Assembly (NCBI RefSeq): GCF_040581485.1
Contig: NC_090130.1
Coordinates: 4,092,001-4,156,000 of the forward strand
Length of the DNA stretch: 64,000 nucleotides
Reading direction: 5' to 3'
Source of the DNA: Linepithema humile
Taxonomy: Eukaryota; Arthropoda; Insecta; Hymenoptera; Formicidae
The notes under the pieces were generated by a model that made no database searches, was not told the origin of the DNA, and saw only the letters and a program-made list of their open reading frames with translations. Each line of letters begins with the position of its first letter. Positions within the stretch are counted from its first letter, which is position 1. This document shows positions 26,001 to 39,500 of the stretch, in pieces. Made by a program: the position numbers and the translations under genes.

Positions 26001-29000
26001 TCGCAATTAGAAACTGTCACTTTAATCGTCCATAATGCGTTGGGAAAATTTTCAACTATTGTTGAATGTAACTAAAAACAAAATAAAACAGTAAAACAAT
26101 AGATTGATGTAAGAAACGATGCTATTGAATTAAATATTTAAATTGATATTTAATTAAATATCTAATTTAATATTTAAATTAATTTAATTTAAATTAATTT
26201 GTTTATAATGCAAAGTCTATACTTTATTTTATATCTGTACTAATTTATAATAAATTTATTCTATTCCTATTTTTCCTGACTAAATATATTTTTTTGCTTC
26301 TACACCTTTTATCAGATTTTTATTTAATCTCTTTCTCGCCTCTAATTTCTTTATCAGATAAGTATAAATAATACACTGTAGTACTTGAGAAAGAAGAGTG
26401 CATTGCATATTAATACTTTAATTGCCATATCACGTATTTGAGTGACACGTATCTATGTTTCCGTAAAGAACTCAATGAAAACAAGGTGTGGCGACTTTGT
26501 TCTTTGTGAAGTTTATGCTCAAAAGTAGCTTGGCAATCTAAATATTAAAAAATCTGCAAGTGATTATTTATTCACATTGATGGCTCCCCATTAAACATTG
26601 ATGGAACCCCATAATTATCTTATCGTTTCTGGGAAGTAATAACTAATAAGAGTTTAAATAGCGATTAAACCTATAAAGAATATAAAATCAGACTATTCAG
26701 ATACAACTTATTATAAAAGAATTAATCTATTCGCACAATAATTTCAAAATTAGCTTTTCTTTTCACGGTGACTTCAGATTTATTTATGTATTATTATAAC
26801 ATAGATTAATTGCGTGAAAGTTCACTGGACAATTTCCTTTCTGTTTTTATGCGAGAATAATGTCTTATACTTGATAAAATTAATAGTACATAACGTTTAA
26901 TAGAATTGCAAGGTGAGGTGATTAGAAGAATATTAAGTTAAAAAGAAAACATAAAATTTGCTGAATAGTTTCGAACCATACTCTCTCTCCAAATTGCACC
27001 TTATATACATATACTCGATCTTGTAATAGATCAATTTGTCGGCCGTTCTCGCCGCGTTATACCGCTTTGGAACATTAACATCTGAAGGAAGGCGGAAGGT
27101 ATTGCAATTTTCTCGTTCCGCAGTGAAGTTTCCGGTACGTTAGATTTTATTGCAAATTCATGTTGCTGTGCATGAATTTTTTTAGTTGATTTGATACTTG
27201 TAACTGCTCATTGCATTTAGCATAATCTTTTTTATTTTGTTTTTATTCGGAAAACAAAAGAATATTGAAAATGTATAATTTAGACGATCATTGATGTGTT
27301 TAAATACCTAAATTTTTAAATATTTTTATGAAAAATAAAGTTACATAAGTTAAAAATTACTAGCATACTTTTGTTTAGAAAAAATCATTAAAATATGTCA
27401 TAGAAATATCTTTTATATTCATATTTAACTGTAACATGTTTCAAGAATAAAAAATGTAAGTCCATAGGTACCTAAATTGTTTAGTTGAAAGCGTGACTAA
27501 GAGCGTTAAAAAATTGCGAACTATACACGGTTATTAATCTTTTAATCATATCCTAGCTCGTAAAATTCACTGACTAGTATAACGATTATATGTAAAGTTG
27601 CACAAAATCATGAAAAGTTGCATTTAGTGACTCATTTAACCACGTTATCTTTATTACACAAGAATTTGTAATGTGTGTTATTATAAGCAAGTAATTATTA
27701 TAAGTAAGAATTAGTTTGAAACAAATAACAATTTTTAAAGTAAAAACTTTTCCGAAATAAGAGGACAATACAATACTTTTCTCATAAAAATTGTAATGTA
27801 TTACAAATATAGCTTGATTTGAACAAACTCACTATATATTTCCACTATATATATGCCATATATTTCTAAATATGATATGTATAATACATATTTTCTAGAA
27901 AAATTATTAATATTTCTAATTTATTATGAAAAAAATGGATTTTCATGTTGTTTTTTACGCCAAGAGGCAGAGATAGTTGATATGATAAAATAATATGTAG
28001 TCCTTGTTGAAAAAGGCATGAGGTTAGAAACTCGACCTTGAATTTGCAAGAAAGTACATCGCGTGAATGGTCTAATCAACGCGTGTTGTAACGACGCCAT
28101 CGTCGGCATTCCGACGCGCCGAGAAAAGATTCGTGTATGTGGACCGTAACGGCAACAATATGAAACCGCGATTATTCCTGTCAGTGAAATTTCTATTTTA
28201 AGTCACGTCAATACTTGGCGATAATACACATATTACGCACGCGGTATTATCGAAACTATATTGTATATAATGTCTCGATATACAAGTCTCATATATATTT
28301 TTATGACAGAAGATTGCAGATAATTTATAAGATACTTGTGAATTAATTTTAATTCTTGCTTACTTAGAATTAACTTGTAATTAAATCACAAGTTGACAAC
28401 AATTATTTTTTCTTTGATTGAGATACGAATCTGAGTTTGTATAAATGTATAGTTAATGTAATTACTCAGAAGAAAGTTTTGAATTGTACTGAATTAAACT
28501 AATGTGATTCTAGCTCTTAAATTTGATAAAGTTTTAAATATTTTAATAAACGCATTATTAAAAATTGCACTGTTCATAAAATTTTATCAACCTTTGTTAT
28601 GATTTATTCATTTCCGTAATATTGTTGCAAGATAATATCTATGTTATTAAATAATTAAATAATTAAATAATTAAGTAAAATGATATCTGTATCATAAATA
28701 TTATAAACAATTATATAATCGAAATTTGCTTAATTTTAGAAAAGGAGAAAAATCTTTCTTTTGCATAAAAAAATATTTAAACATTTTTTCGAAATCAGAT
28801 ATAAGATCAAGTCAATCGATCGTCGGAGATGCAGCTGGGAAATGTAGAACACTCTTTCTATGGGATCGTATTAAAGCAGTTACATTCTCTTGTTATTCGC
28901 ATTTTGGAAAGCAAATGTTGGGTGTGGCATAGATGCATTAGTACATCTTAGCGCATCACATCTAAAACGATAATTAACAACAAACATTCATTTTCGTTCC

Positions 29001-29770
29001 ATTGATTATTCCGCACGAAATTATTTCATAATTGTACTGCACACTCGTGAATCCCAATATTAATATTCATGTGTGATTTTATTTTTAACGTAATTTATTA
29101 ATTGAAATTAAATGGCATGCTTCATTATTTTATAGTGTAAAACATAGAGTTGTAAAAAAAAAACTACATTTCGCCATAGTTGATTACAATCATTTTTGTA
29201 TCGAGCAAAATATCTTTCTACAGCGTCCTATACGGCGACTGACTTAAATTGACGGAAGCAGAAAGTTAAAAGACTAATGAGATTCGGATCTCTTTTACGA
29301 TATAGAAAAGTAATATATAGTGGAACGTATCTACTTTCTGACTACTTTCGTTTGATTGACCCTTTCGTCTGTCGTATCCGCTGTAGTATTAGTCTCTTTC
29401 TTTTCATTTCTGATAACGCGAGACACACCTGTCGGACCGGACTCTCGGCTCATCCTGGGTGACATTGCGGAGAGAAGGCCGCGGGGGTTCCGCAGCATCT
29501 TTCGAACGATGGTATCGCGGGTACGCCCAATGCACGTCGCATTATCCCGTCTCGCGCGATGAAGAAAGCGTCGATTTCTCCCTAAACAAAAATCCGACGG
29601 CTCACCCGGCCGCGTTTATCGGAGACGACCGACCGGGGTTCTCTCGTTGCACGCCCGTTTTCCATTTCCATCGCGATGGTACAGCGGACGTGCCGCCGCC
29701 GGTCGCTGGTACATTTTCACGGTGGGAGGCGGATCGCGGCGCGCAGCAGCGCAAGTCTATGCTCTTTTTA
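23080..29770. other. Long intergenic stretch, no supported gene
   Basis: About 6.7 kb with no exon I can support on either strand. GC-richer islands at about 23200-23490, 25250-25780 and 27030-27140 give short open frames but no signal peptide or splice chain. AT-only palindromic DNA lies around 26130-26210, and an 8-bp taaataat unit repeats at 28648-28673. The region 29270-29770 is GC-rich and leads into the promoter of gene G. Confidence 0.45.
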
Positions 29771-29775
29771 TCTTG

Positions 29776-29783
29776 TATAAAAG
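29776..29783 (+). promoter_or_regulatory. TATA box of gene G
   Basis: TATAAAAG at the end of a GC-rich block, about 200 bases before the ATG at 29982. No clear initiator motif is seen at the expected spacing (about 29806). Confidence 0.5.
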
Positions 29784-29981
29784 AGAAGAGACGTGGTGCG
29801 GGTAACCGCAATACATCTGGATCATCCGTGGTGATCGGACAGGATTTCTTGGGCTCTTGATCGGTGGCGACCGAGACACCGGCTTTTGCGCCACTCCGTA
29901 CCTCGCGACGACACCGATAACGCGACAGGGCGGATAGGCGTGCATTATCAGGCTTTGGCAAGTAATTCAAGGGCCGACAGT

Positions 29982-32900
29982 ATGCGATACTCGGTGAGTC
30001 AGAATTTTCGAATTTTACAACTTCTTCAGTTAATTCTTTATATTTTGTACTCAATAATTTTTTTTTTTTTTTTTTTGATAATTTTTACTAATGAACGATT
30101 TCTGGAGTTAGGTTATACATAAAATGAATTAATTACGAAGGAGCATAAAAGGATTGCGTTGTACATTTTACTAATCATGAAAAGATTAATTTGATTTTAC
30201 AAATTATTAGTTATTATTAACATTATAACGTTATGTTAAATGATTTGAAAAGAGATAGAAAAGAGAGAGCATAATATTTTATGCATAATTTTATCTAATA
30301 TATAATTGAAAGTATAAAAGTAGGGCAAGCAAATTTTACATTTTTGCATTAATCGGATTTAATTTATTTGTTTATTTATTTATTACGCTTTTTAATTTTT
30401 AAATATATGCAAATAATCGATTAAATAAAGTCATCAGTTATGTAATAATATAAAACAAAATTAAACAACAATATTTTTTTAATATAAGCTTTTAAAAAAA
30501 TAGAAAAATAGAGAAATTAATTAACATTTTCAGTAATTATATATATATTAATTAATTAATGTATATATTTAATAAAGATACATAGAAATTTCATATTTAT
30601 GTATATATAACTATCTTTGAAAAGCAAAGTTTATCTAATTTGACTAGTTAACTTCAATTTTCTGCTTAATAGATGCGATTCAGAAAAATCTAATGCCTAG
30701 AGGATGCAGCATTAACTTTCATCGTGTGAAAGTCTTAATCATACTTATCGATGAAACTGCCGAGTAAGGGGCGAGACCGATAACGGCGCTAATTGCGGCT
30801 CTCAGTTTAGATAATTATATCACCCGACCGTAAACTAAACACTAATGACAACTGTAGCGTATCGGGATTGCATGTCTCGGTGTGCATAACTCTTGCAGAT
30901 ACGATTACACATGTGCGGCTAAACTTTCGTAACTACGCGAAAGTCTGTCAACTCGATAGATAATTTCGTTTTGGCTCATCGTTTACGATTGTTACCGTTA
31001 AAATGAGTGCTAATCAGTAATTAATGTTCGCAGGCCCTCTGCGTTCTGCTGCTGGCGATCAGCGAGCCTCTTTTCATCCACGCGTGAGTACCCATGCCAT
31101 ACTTAATTAACATCAACTGGTGATTACATTAAATTAATAACAGAATGTTCGAAAGTTGGCGGCTATTTTACAGAATAGGTTCTCATCAATCATTCTAAAT
31201 AGTCTTAATAATCTTGAATCCATATTTCAAAAAAATGGAAGTTACGTCGTACAAAACTATGAAAGCTCATACTAAGGCTCGTTAACTTGTAAATGTATAA
31301 TAATAATAATTATAATCATTTCTCAAATACGCATTTAAGATAGTTTAAACATGTGTTTTACAATTTCCATTAATAACATTAATTAAAGATTTATGAAAGT
31401 ACGGGTTTTATTGATGATAAAATGCTTAGTGATCACAGTTTTAATGTTAAATAGAAGTAGCACAATGAGAGCCGAAAAAAAGTGTAAAGTTAAGTGTAAA
31501 ACAAGAATTTTTGTTTGCATCATTGAAAGACAACTTTCACCACGTCTATGAAAACCTTTTTTCCTTTAGACAGCAGGATCTTCGAAGTGGAACACGAATC
31601 TAGAATATGTCGTTTTTGCGAAAACATAAAATGTGTGAAAGTACGATAATTTTTTTGCAAGTACCATTGAATTTCGTTTACTAGCTTATTGATGTGTCTC
31701 AAACTATTTGTGAATGCAAGTCTGTAGAATCTCTTTAATAGAAAGCTAAAAATTGTACATGAGCTATAAAAATGGAAAAATGCATCCAAAAGAGATGGAA
31801 ACGCATATTGTTATATTTTTGAACTTAACTTGTTACAACTCTTTAATTTCTTCCTAATTTTAAAAAAATTTTGAAAAATTTAGCTCCTGTAATTGATAAA
31901 GTCAAATTTAACTGTGTGCACCCCTTTTTTGCTTTCAGAAAAATGATACTGGTCGTGCCTCGACAGGTAAGACGAACCCCATCATGGAAACCGTCTTCGC
32001 CGTATTACAAAAAAAATTACGGAAGCAACGAATTTCATCGTCCCACATACTACAGTCCTGCCCAACGTTACTACAGCAAGAAACCTTTCCGGCCATTACC
32101 GTACGGAGGTGATGATTTTGATCAGGGTCACGAAACTGTGAACCATGTGCACGTACCGTACGGCAAAGATGTTTCGCACGGCATCTCTTTCGGCAAAGGA
32201 TATATTCCGTACGACAATATCAAGAGCAGCAGTTTGCCATTTGTGCCTGAGAGGTATTATTTTATAACGATTTAATTTTTTATCCCTGTTGATCACTTGC
32301 CCTTCTTACAATATAATGTCATATATAAATCTTATGTTTTCAGAACTTTATTGCACAACTTGAACTTTTATCGCATAAATCATGTAGCTAAATGAATAAT
32401 TTAAAATAAAAATTCGGATCTTAATAGAAGCTCTATATTTGTGGTTTAATACAAGAGCAAGCAAAGTCATTTTTTGATTAAAGTAAGACGTGTTGCACGA
32501 TGAGCTTTAGCGGTTGTGATATTCCACAGAAATTTTTTGAAAAATTAATCTCAATCGTAATCTTTATATTCTTATTTTCAATCTGTGCACTAATTCTCTT
32601 GTGAGCGATCTTTGTTGGAGTTGGTTGCGTATTTCAAAAAGTGACATTAATGAAGTCACAGGAATATGCACGCTGAAAGAAAGATTAATTGTCTGTGATT
32701 GCTTTTTAATCGCTCTGGTATCTTTACCCTAGTTTCCACCGGCGACCGGCTTTTCCTAACACGACTAAAACCGCTTCCTTTCTTTTTAAAGCAGGTATGC
32801 CGGCGCTTATACGCGTCAACCCGCCGCACCAGACTATCCGCCGACCGGTTTCACGTCGGTAGGTCAGGAATACTCGGCATCGGCGACCGCGAATTCCTAC

Positions 32901-33566
32901 GAAAGTCCGCAGCACGATTCGTTCTTCTCCGACATGGAAGGCGCCGCCAGGGGCGACAGTTTAAAGGAAAACGCGAATAAGTACTACGCTTCACGTTCCA
33001 TCGAGAAGGATCTCACGCTGAAGAATCAGCAGGCCCTCAGCAGTGCCATCGAGAGGGACAAGGATTCGAAGGGAATCGAAGGACAGCACAAGATCGCTCC
33101 TACCGTCTACGGTCACATAGCTACCGATACGCAAGGTGCCGTGATACTGCCGGCCGGTATACCGGCAGCCACCATCGCCGGTAACAAGGACGGCATCGTG
33201 CTGCGAGACACCGTGTCCATGGATGAATACCACAGGAAGTTGCAAGAGCTCACGAAGACCTGGCCTAACGTGTTGGCGACCGGCGCATCGACCGCTTACG
33301 GAGGAGTAATTCCCGCGTCTCATCAACAGTTGCACGCTGGCTTCGCGGTTACCGGTCTGCCAGGTTCCGGCTTCGCCGGTCCGACCGGAGGTGGCTGGAT
33401 CGCCAATTTCGCGCAGTCGAAGCAGGGCTACGCCGTGCGGGAGGATCACGGAGACCCAGCGGCCTACGATTTCCGAACGATGCCCATTCATGCCGCGTCG
33501 TATCAACACCTGCCGCTCGGTGTACCGACCGACGTGGCGGCGATCGCATCGCATCATCACGGATAG
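29982..33566 (+). CDS. Gene G: secreted protein, 382 aa, divergent relative of the cluster family
   Basis: Exons 29982-29993, 31034-31083, 31939-32253 and 32795-33566 join in frame (TCG|gtgagt, GC|gtgagt, AG|gtatta). Exons 1 and 2 encode MRYSALCVLLLAISEPLFIH, a signal peptide. As in genes A-F, intron 1 is in phase 0 and intron 2 in phase 2, and exon 3 opens with AKMILVVPRQVRRT, which lines up with KHVIIHVPYKVKT. Exon 3 is rich in Tyr, Pro and Lys and includes NHVHVPYGKDVSHGISFGKG. Exon 4 differs: a probable folded or helical part (residues about 165-260, e.g. SIEKDLTLKNQQALSSAIER and GAVILPAGIPAATIAGNKDG) and a Gly/Ala/His-rich end, ASHHHG. There are no enzyme motifs that I recognise. AATAAA at 33685-33690. 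Confidence 0.85.
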
Positions 33567-36500
33567 ATAGCAAGAGCACGCTACTGGGTTTGAAATCGGT
33601 GTAATTTCGATGAGCTCGATTGTTCTTGTTGCTTAGACACGGCAAAATGCATCATACGCCATTGAATAATGCATCCTTGCCACGAATAAACGTATGAAAA
33701 GGCTCGTTCAAGGTGCCGAAGTCTGAACTCAGCAAAATTATATCGACTACCCGAGAAGTTTCGATTTCCGACACACACAATGTGTGCGCTAATACGATGC
33801 ACTAGATATAAATACGTTATGTGTGATTTTAGAATTTTTTGCCGCAGTGCTGTTAATTTAAAAATCTTGGATCTCTTTGTTTTTTTTCCTGATATCCTCG
33901 AGTTATGCAAAGAATATTTTTTGGTACTCCAAAAAATTTTACTTGCTTCTCTTTTGAATAGAATCAAAAGATGTTTTTGTGCTTGCAAATTATTACAGAC
34001 ATCTCGAGCGAAAATTATGCGCAGCCTGTTCACATGTCGTTTATATATACATACACGTCTAGATTAAATTTATATCACTTTATTTATGATACTACTTAAG
34101 AAAGTCGACACGATGATGCTCGTATAATAGTTTTTGCAATAAGTACTTTCTATTAATTTGAATTAGGTCTTTTGAAATTTTATTTTGCAGTTTCTCAGAT
34201 TCTTTATTAACTTTTGTTCGATATTTGAATATGAAAAAATTGTCCCGATGATTTATTGTTACTGCGATATAAATATCAACTTGTAATCAATAATTAACAC
34301 TACAGAAATATTGATAATTTAAAAATTTTATGATTGATTAAGCAATACTATAAAATTCATTGTATTCATTGTATTCACAGAAAAATTCTTAAATTTATTA
34401 CATAAACTTTCAAAACCAAATAGCTTCATTATATTTTTTAATAAACATTAATCTTAAATATACTTAAGAATCTACAGGCTGAGAGATTGCATGAGAGCTT
34501 TGGAATAGACATGCTGTGTGCATGAAGTGGATGACACGGCGCATCCTCACGATTTTGAGTGCCTAAGATTCATATATGCAATGATATAGACATCATTTTG
34601 TAAATAACTGCATATTGTGTAAATAATATTATGGCTATTTCGGAGATTTACAAGACAGTTTCATTATTGTTTTAACAAAAGCTTTTAACGCATTGTAAAT
34701 TTAAGAACGAGAAAAATTACGAAGATGGGCATGCATCATCACGTGTCTACTTTCGTAATTAGTCATAAATTTATTGATAAAATTATTTGTTGTTACAAAA
34801 TCTTTAAATGTCCTGTAATATGCTAGTTAAACATATCTCATAACTATTATAGTAAATGGAATAATTTTTAAGTTATTTGTTATGCATGCATAACTCGTTT
34901 TGTTACATATAGGACGAGGAACATAATTCCGATATATTGTTACAATATAACGCGCGTATCTCTGACGGTTATTTAAGCATAAAATATTACACACAAGTAT
35001 ATTTGCATTGTGTAAAAGAATAAATATATGTGACGTTGATTTTAAGTTTGTATGCACATATAAGATAATAATTATTGGCCCAGAACTTGCATCGTTCATC
35101 GATGAAATTTAACAAGTGATTTATGCAAAGAAATGATTATTTGAAATTATATCACTTTTTAATTATTTTAATAATCGAATTGACAGAAACAATATCTTTT
35201 AATTTCTATCAATTTGATATTAAAATTATAATTTTGTTTCTTTCTGATAATATTAATATGTGTGTGAGCAATCTCCATCGTCTACAAAAATATTTAAACA
35301 TTTAATCTTTGTACAATATGTATTTGACTTGTGCACGTGTTGGTTTTTAGCAAGTACGAGCAGTAATTATGTATCTCATCACAATAAGTGTCACATCGCC
35401 AACCACAGTGTAATATTCTTTGTAAAAATTGCAATTAAAGATACTCGTGATTAATATACATTCGTGATTGGTTGGAAACGCGCGTCGCTTCCACGGTCGA
35501 GCGGTCACGAGGGCGTTTGTAAAAATTAGCCGACTTGTCGACGGTCGTGTAAAGTAATGTCGGGAGATCACGGTCACTGTGCGAAGATCGCATCTTCTCG
35601 TTCCGGTTACTTTCACTGGAAGACCGATGACCGGTTGAACGTTTGAAAGTCGAGAAAGCAACGTTCTCCGCGACCAGAGTTTGCGATTGCGTTGAACTCG
35701 CACACGCTATATAAGATGCCGCTCACAGTCATAATCGACAAAAAGGATATCGATGGAAGAAGAGAGAAAGTGAAAGGATCGCGGAAGGGCTTGGCAGAAA
35801 AAGGATGATGACTGGCTGTGAGCCAGATGGGATTTTAACGGAGTACATTATGAGTAACAATTATTTGCTTAAAGATGTCGTTAATTTTATAACGACGTTC
35901 AAGAATTGCTGGTAATATAATTACCAAGTTTTATATTCAATTATCGAACAGTTTAAATATATAATTCATAATGACAAGAATTAATAAATTATTTCTTATC
36001 GTTTTTTATCATAAATTGTTCCTGAACTAGTTTGAAAACTTTAATAGTGTCCCTCATAATTTGTAACTCGTTTCCGAGTTTTTCAAATTTCCTGCAAAAA
36101 TATGGATCGCGAAAAATTTTCGAAAAACATTAGGAAACATTATAATTTATAAAAATATTTCTCACCGTGCAAATAACTGTTACTTAATTAATATATTAAC
36201 GGAATTAATGATAAGAAAAAAAAGTAATAAAAGTTTGGGAAAAATACTGACGTTATAGTGTAAAAGTTTCTCACGGTTTGAATATTCTATTTAATTGTAC
36301 GGCAACGATAGCGGCGAAGCGTTTTAATTCCAATCGCGAAAGGCTGATCTTGATCTTGGCTGGTAAGGTCGTTCGATGCACCTTTACCGTGATTTCTCGC
36401 GGAAGCATGTATGTGAAAGGAATGGATGAGTCGGCTAAGTTGCATCGCTAAAGACTATACTGCAACGCATCAGTTAATGCATGCAGGAAGAAGCTAGTAA

Positions 36501-39500
36501 CGTGAATCAAATTTCTATAATCAAGTATAAGTAGTGTAACGCTTGCATTACTGCGTCCAGACATCATACATACTTTTACAATAACATGTTTCGGAAAGAA
36601 AATGTAAATATCAGATTACGCATACAGCAAATCAAAATGTAAAAATATGAATTTATTCACGAATACACTTTGAAATAAAGATATTAATCGTTTTCAAACG
36701 TTTCATTATTAATTACCATATCTTTTACATTTTATATTTAATTAATATAAACATTTATTTTGATAATAAAAGTTCTAATAAACAAGCTACGTGCTATTGC
36801 TACTTTTCGAACTGAACGATTTACTCGTGCAATTTTTTTTCTAGGCTGATATATATTTAGTTTGAAGAAAGTGACATTTAATTATATGCTATAATAGAAA
36901 TTTTAGTGAATGGAATGATCGTCGGGGTTTCTTGTATAGTCGATGCAAGAGAGACGCTTATACTTTACGAGTAACAAGAGAATATATACGTCTAATACAT
37001 CATTGTCTCCACAGTGTTAGATCACTTTTATGATAATTGTTTGAAAATAACATCTCGGCATATATCGTGATAGACGTTATGAGGTTAGCAGTGACATATG
37101 TGAAAGATATAATCTGTGTATTCATTATTACAGCCTATTATTATAATACGTTCATGAAGATTTGTCGCGAAGATAACATTTTTAATTGAATACAAAAGGC
37201 ACTTGATATATTGAAATATTTTATTTATTTTTGAGTATTCTATGCATAATTGTAATCTGTATAAATAAAAAAAGTATTGTGAATTATTTCCTTTAAAAAA
37301 TTTTATGATAGCCAACAGGAAGTGAAAAACTACTTAACAGCTAGTAAAACTTTCATCTCCTGATTTCAGAAATTTTTCAATCTAGTACCGGATGGATTCA
37401 ATCACGGAGATTGGTGTTAACTTCTGAATCCAATTACCATCAGGAGTAAAAAAAACCTACTTTCCTATTATTTTTGCTTGCTCTATAGTCTACTTCATTA
37501 AAATTGGAGTTTCATTAAAATTGGAGAGTGGAGCCGAATGTTTCTCATCATGATCCGATCACGAAAGCGTTTCGCGCGACGGATTGACGGGTGATATAAC
37601 GAAGACCATGTCAATGCCAGCTGGTACATGAATCAAGGCCAACGATCCGCGATAAAAAGAAGCCCCCGAGCGCACGTCGCGTCGTTCCGCCGTGGAATTT
37701 ACCGTAGAACACGATAAGGGAAAAGAGTGAAAGGATAAAGGAGCGGCACAATACAGCCGAGAGAGGAGCCTCTCACGATTATCCACCGCGAGTTGAGACT
37801 ATCTTTCTCAGCGATGCGATGTGTGCTTCCGTCTCTTCCCGCACAGTCTGCTCGGTCTCACTCTCACCCTTTTATTTTCACTCACTCTCCCTTTCCCTGA
37901 GCCTTAACCTGCCGCCCGCATGTTCCCGCTACTTTCTATTTTGTTACTCGACTACATTTATGCGCGCGAGATATACATGTGTGTACAAGATCCATTAACG
38001 TTACTGTACAAAGATATGCGCGGATGCAGAAAAGCGTCACGTGTATTATATAGGGTGTCGTAGATCTAGCCAATCATAAATTCTCAATTTATGAACTCCC
38101 TGCTGATTTTTTGTAATAAAAATGATTTTTTGTAACTAAAAAGTATTATTTGCAAGTCTTTAACTTTTGACATCAACCCTTAATAATGTGAATTTTTTAA
38201 TTAATTATATAAAAAATGTTTTATCTTTCACTCAGATAACACATGACTATTTATTTTATACATATGTATCAGATCATAATAGGTTTGTAAAAATTTTTTA
38301 CGTTTAGAAAAAATTTGGCAATATCAGAGATCTGTATAAACTAAATATTTTTATAACTACTTTTCAGATTATAAATGTATTTGTCAAAATAAAAGTTACA
38401 TGAAACCAATTAAAGTATAAAATTATGCTATTTATCAGCATTATTTAATTTAATTTTTTGAATAATCCTTTATTCTTAACAAGTTGCAATTAAAAAAATT
38501 TCCTTATATTTTTGTTAAGAGAAAATCAACTGTAAATTATAAAAATAATTTTAAAAAAATTGCTAAATAATCTAAATGTTTATGGCACCTTGTATAGAAA
38601 ATTTCCTGTCATAATTAATGCTGACTGAAAAGTGCAAGACAAATCGTCACTCTATGCTTTCACATAGTTGTACCGACATAGATCTCTCAGCGATTAAATC
38701 TGGTGAGCCATTCGAGTATACTTGATATTTTATTGTTATGAATGTAGTAGAAGAGTAAATTCACACAAACACACACACGTACGAATTTATTGGTAAGATA
38801 TACATAAGCCTGCAATAAAGTATAAAGATTCGAGAAAGTGGAAGCTTAAATTGGTTCAAGATTTTTCTATTGTTTTCTCATACTCTTGTTAAACCTAAAT
38901 CACGAATTTCATAGATTCTCCGAGAGTTTAATCTCAACGTATTAAATGTAATTAATTGTTGAAATAGAAAAAATCGATTATAAACCGTTGAACTAATAAT
39001 TTCCATTGTTAAGTAAATGATGATGAAGCAAAAGAAGCAATATAGTAGTCAAATAATTACTTATCATTATATGTAATAATTGTCTATAATATAACGAGCA
39101 ATAAAACGAAATCTCACTGTAACGTGCTTCAAATATTTACTTTATGATGTAGCAGCAATGAAAAACGAATTGGCTCAATTATCTTGTATGGTCGATCCAT
39201 TCGATCAAGAGTGAAAATTTACACACATCTAATATAGCAAGGAAAGCTATTCGCTACAGGAAAACTTTATATATAAGAGAGAAGAGAGTAATATAATAAA
39301 CTTTTATATCTAAAAGTAATATTTCATATAAAAAGCCACTATTTACCATCTTTCTATAATCTTTTAACGACAGTTTCTAAATGAAACGAGAGAAAATTTA
39401 GATAATTCAAAAATTATGACTGCAAATTTTTATTGTATTTATCAAAGATCATTAAATTCATTCATCTGTTCATTTAAATTACATCAATGTGCATTTTTGA

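Noticed and set aside
23317..36361. A 17-base inverted match (gccaagatcaagatcag) at about 23318 and 36345
   Set aside because: No similarity beyond the 17 bases, and one such match is roughly what chance allows over 64 kb.
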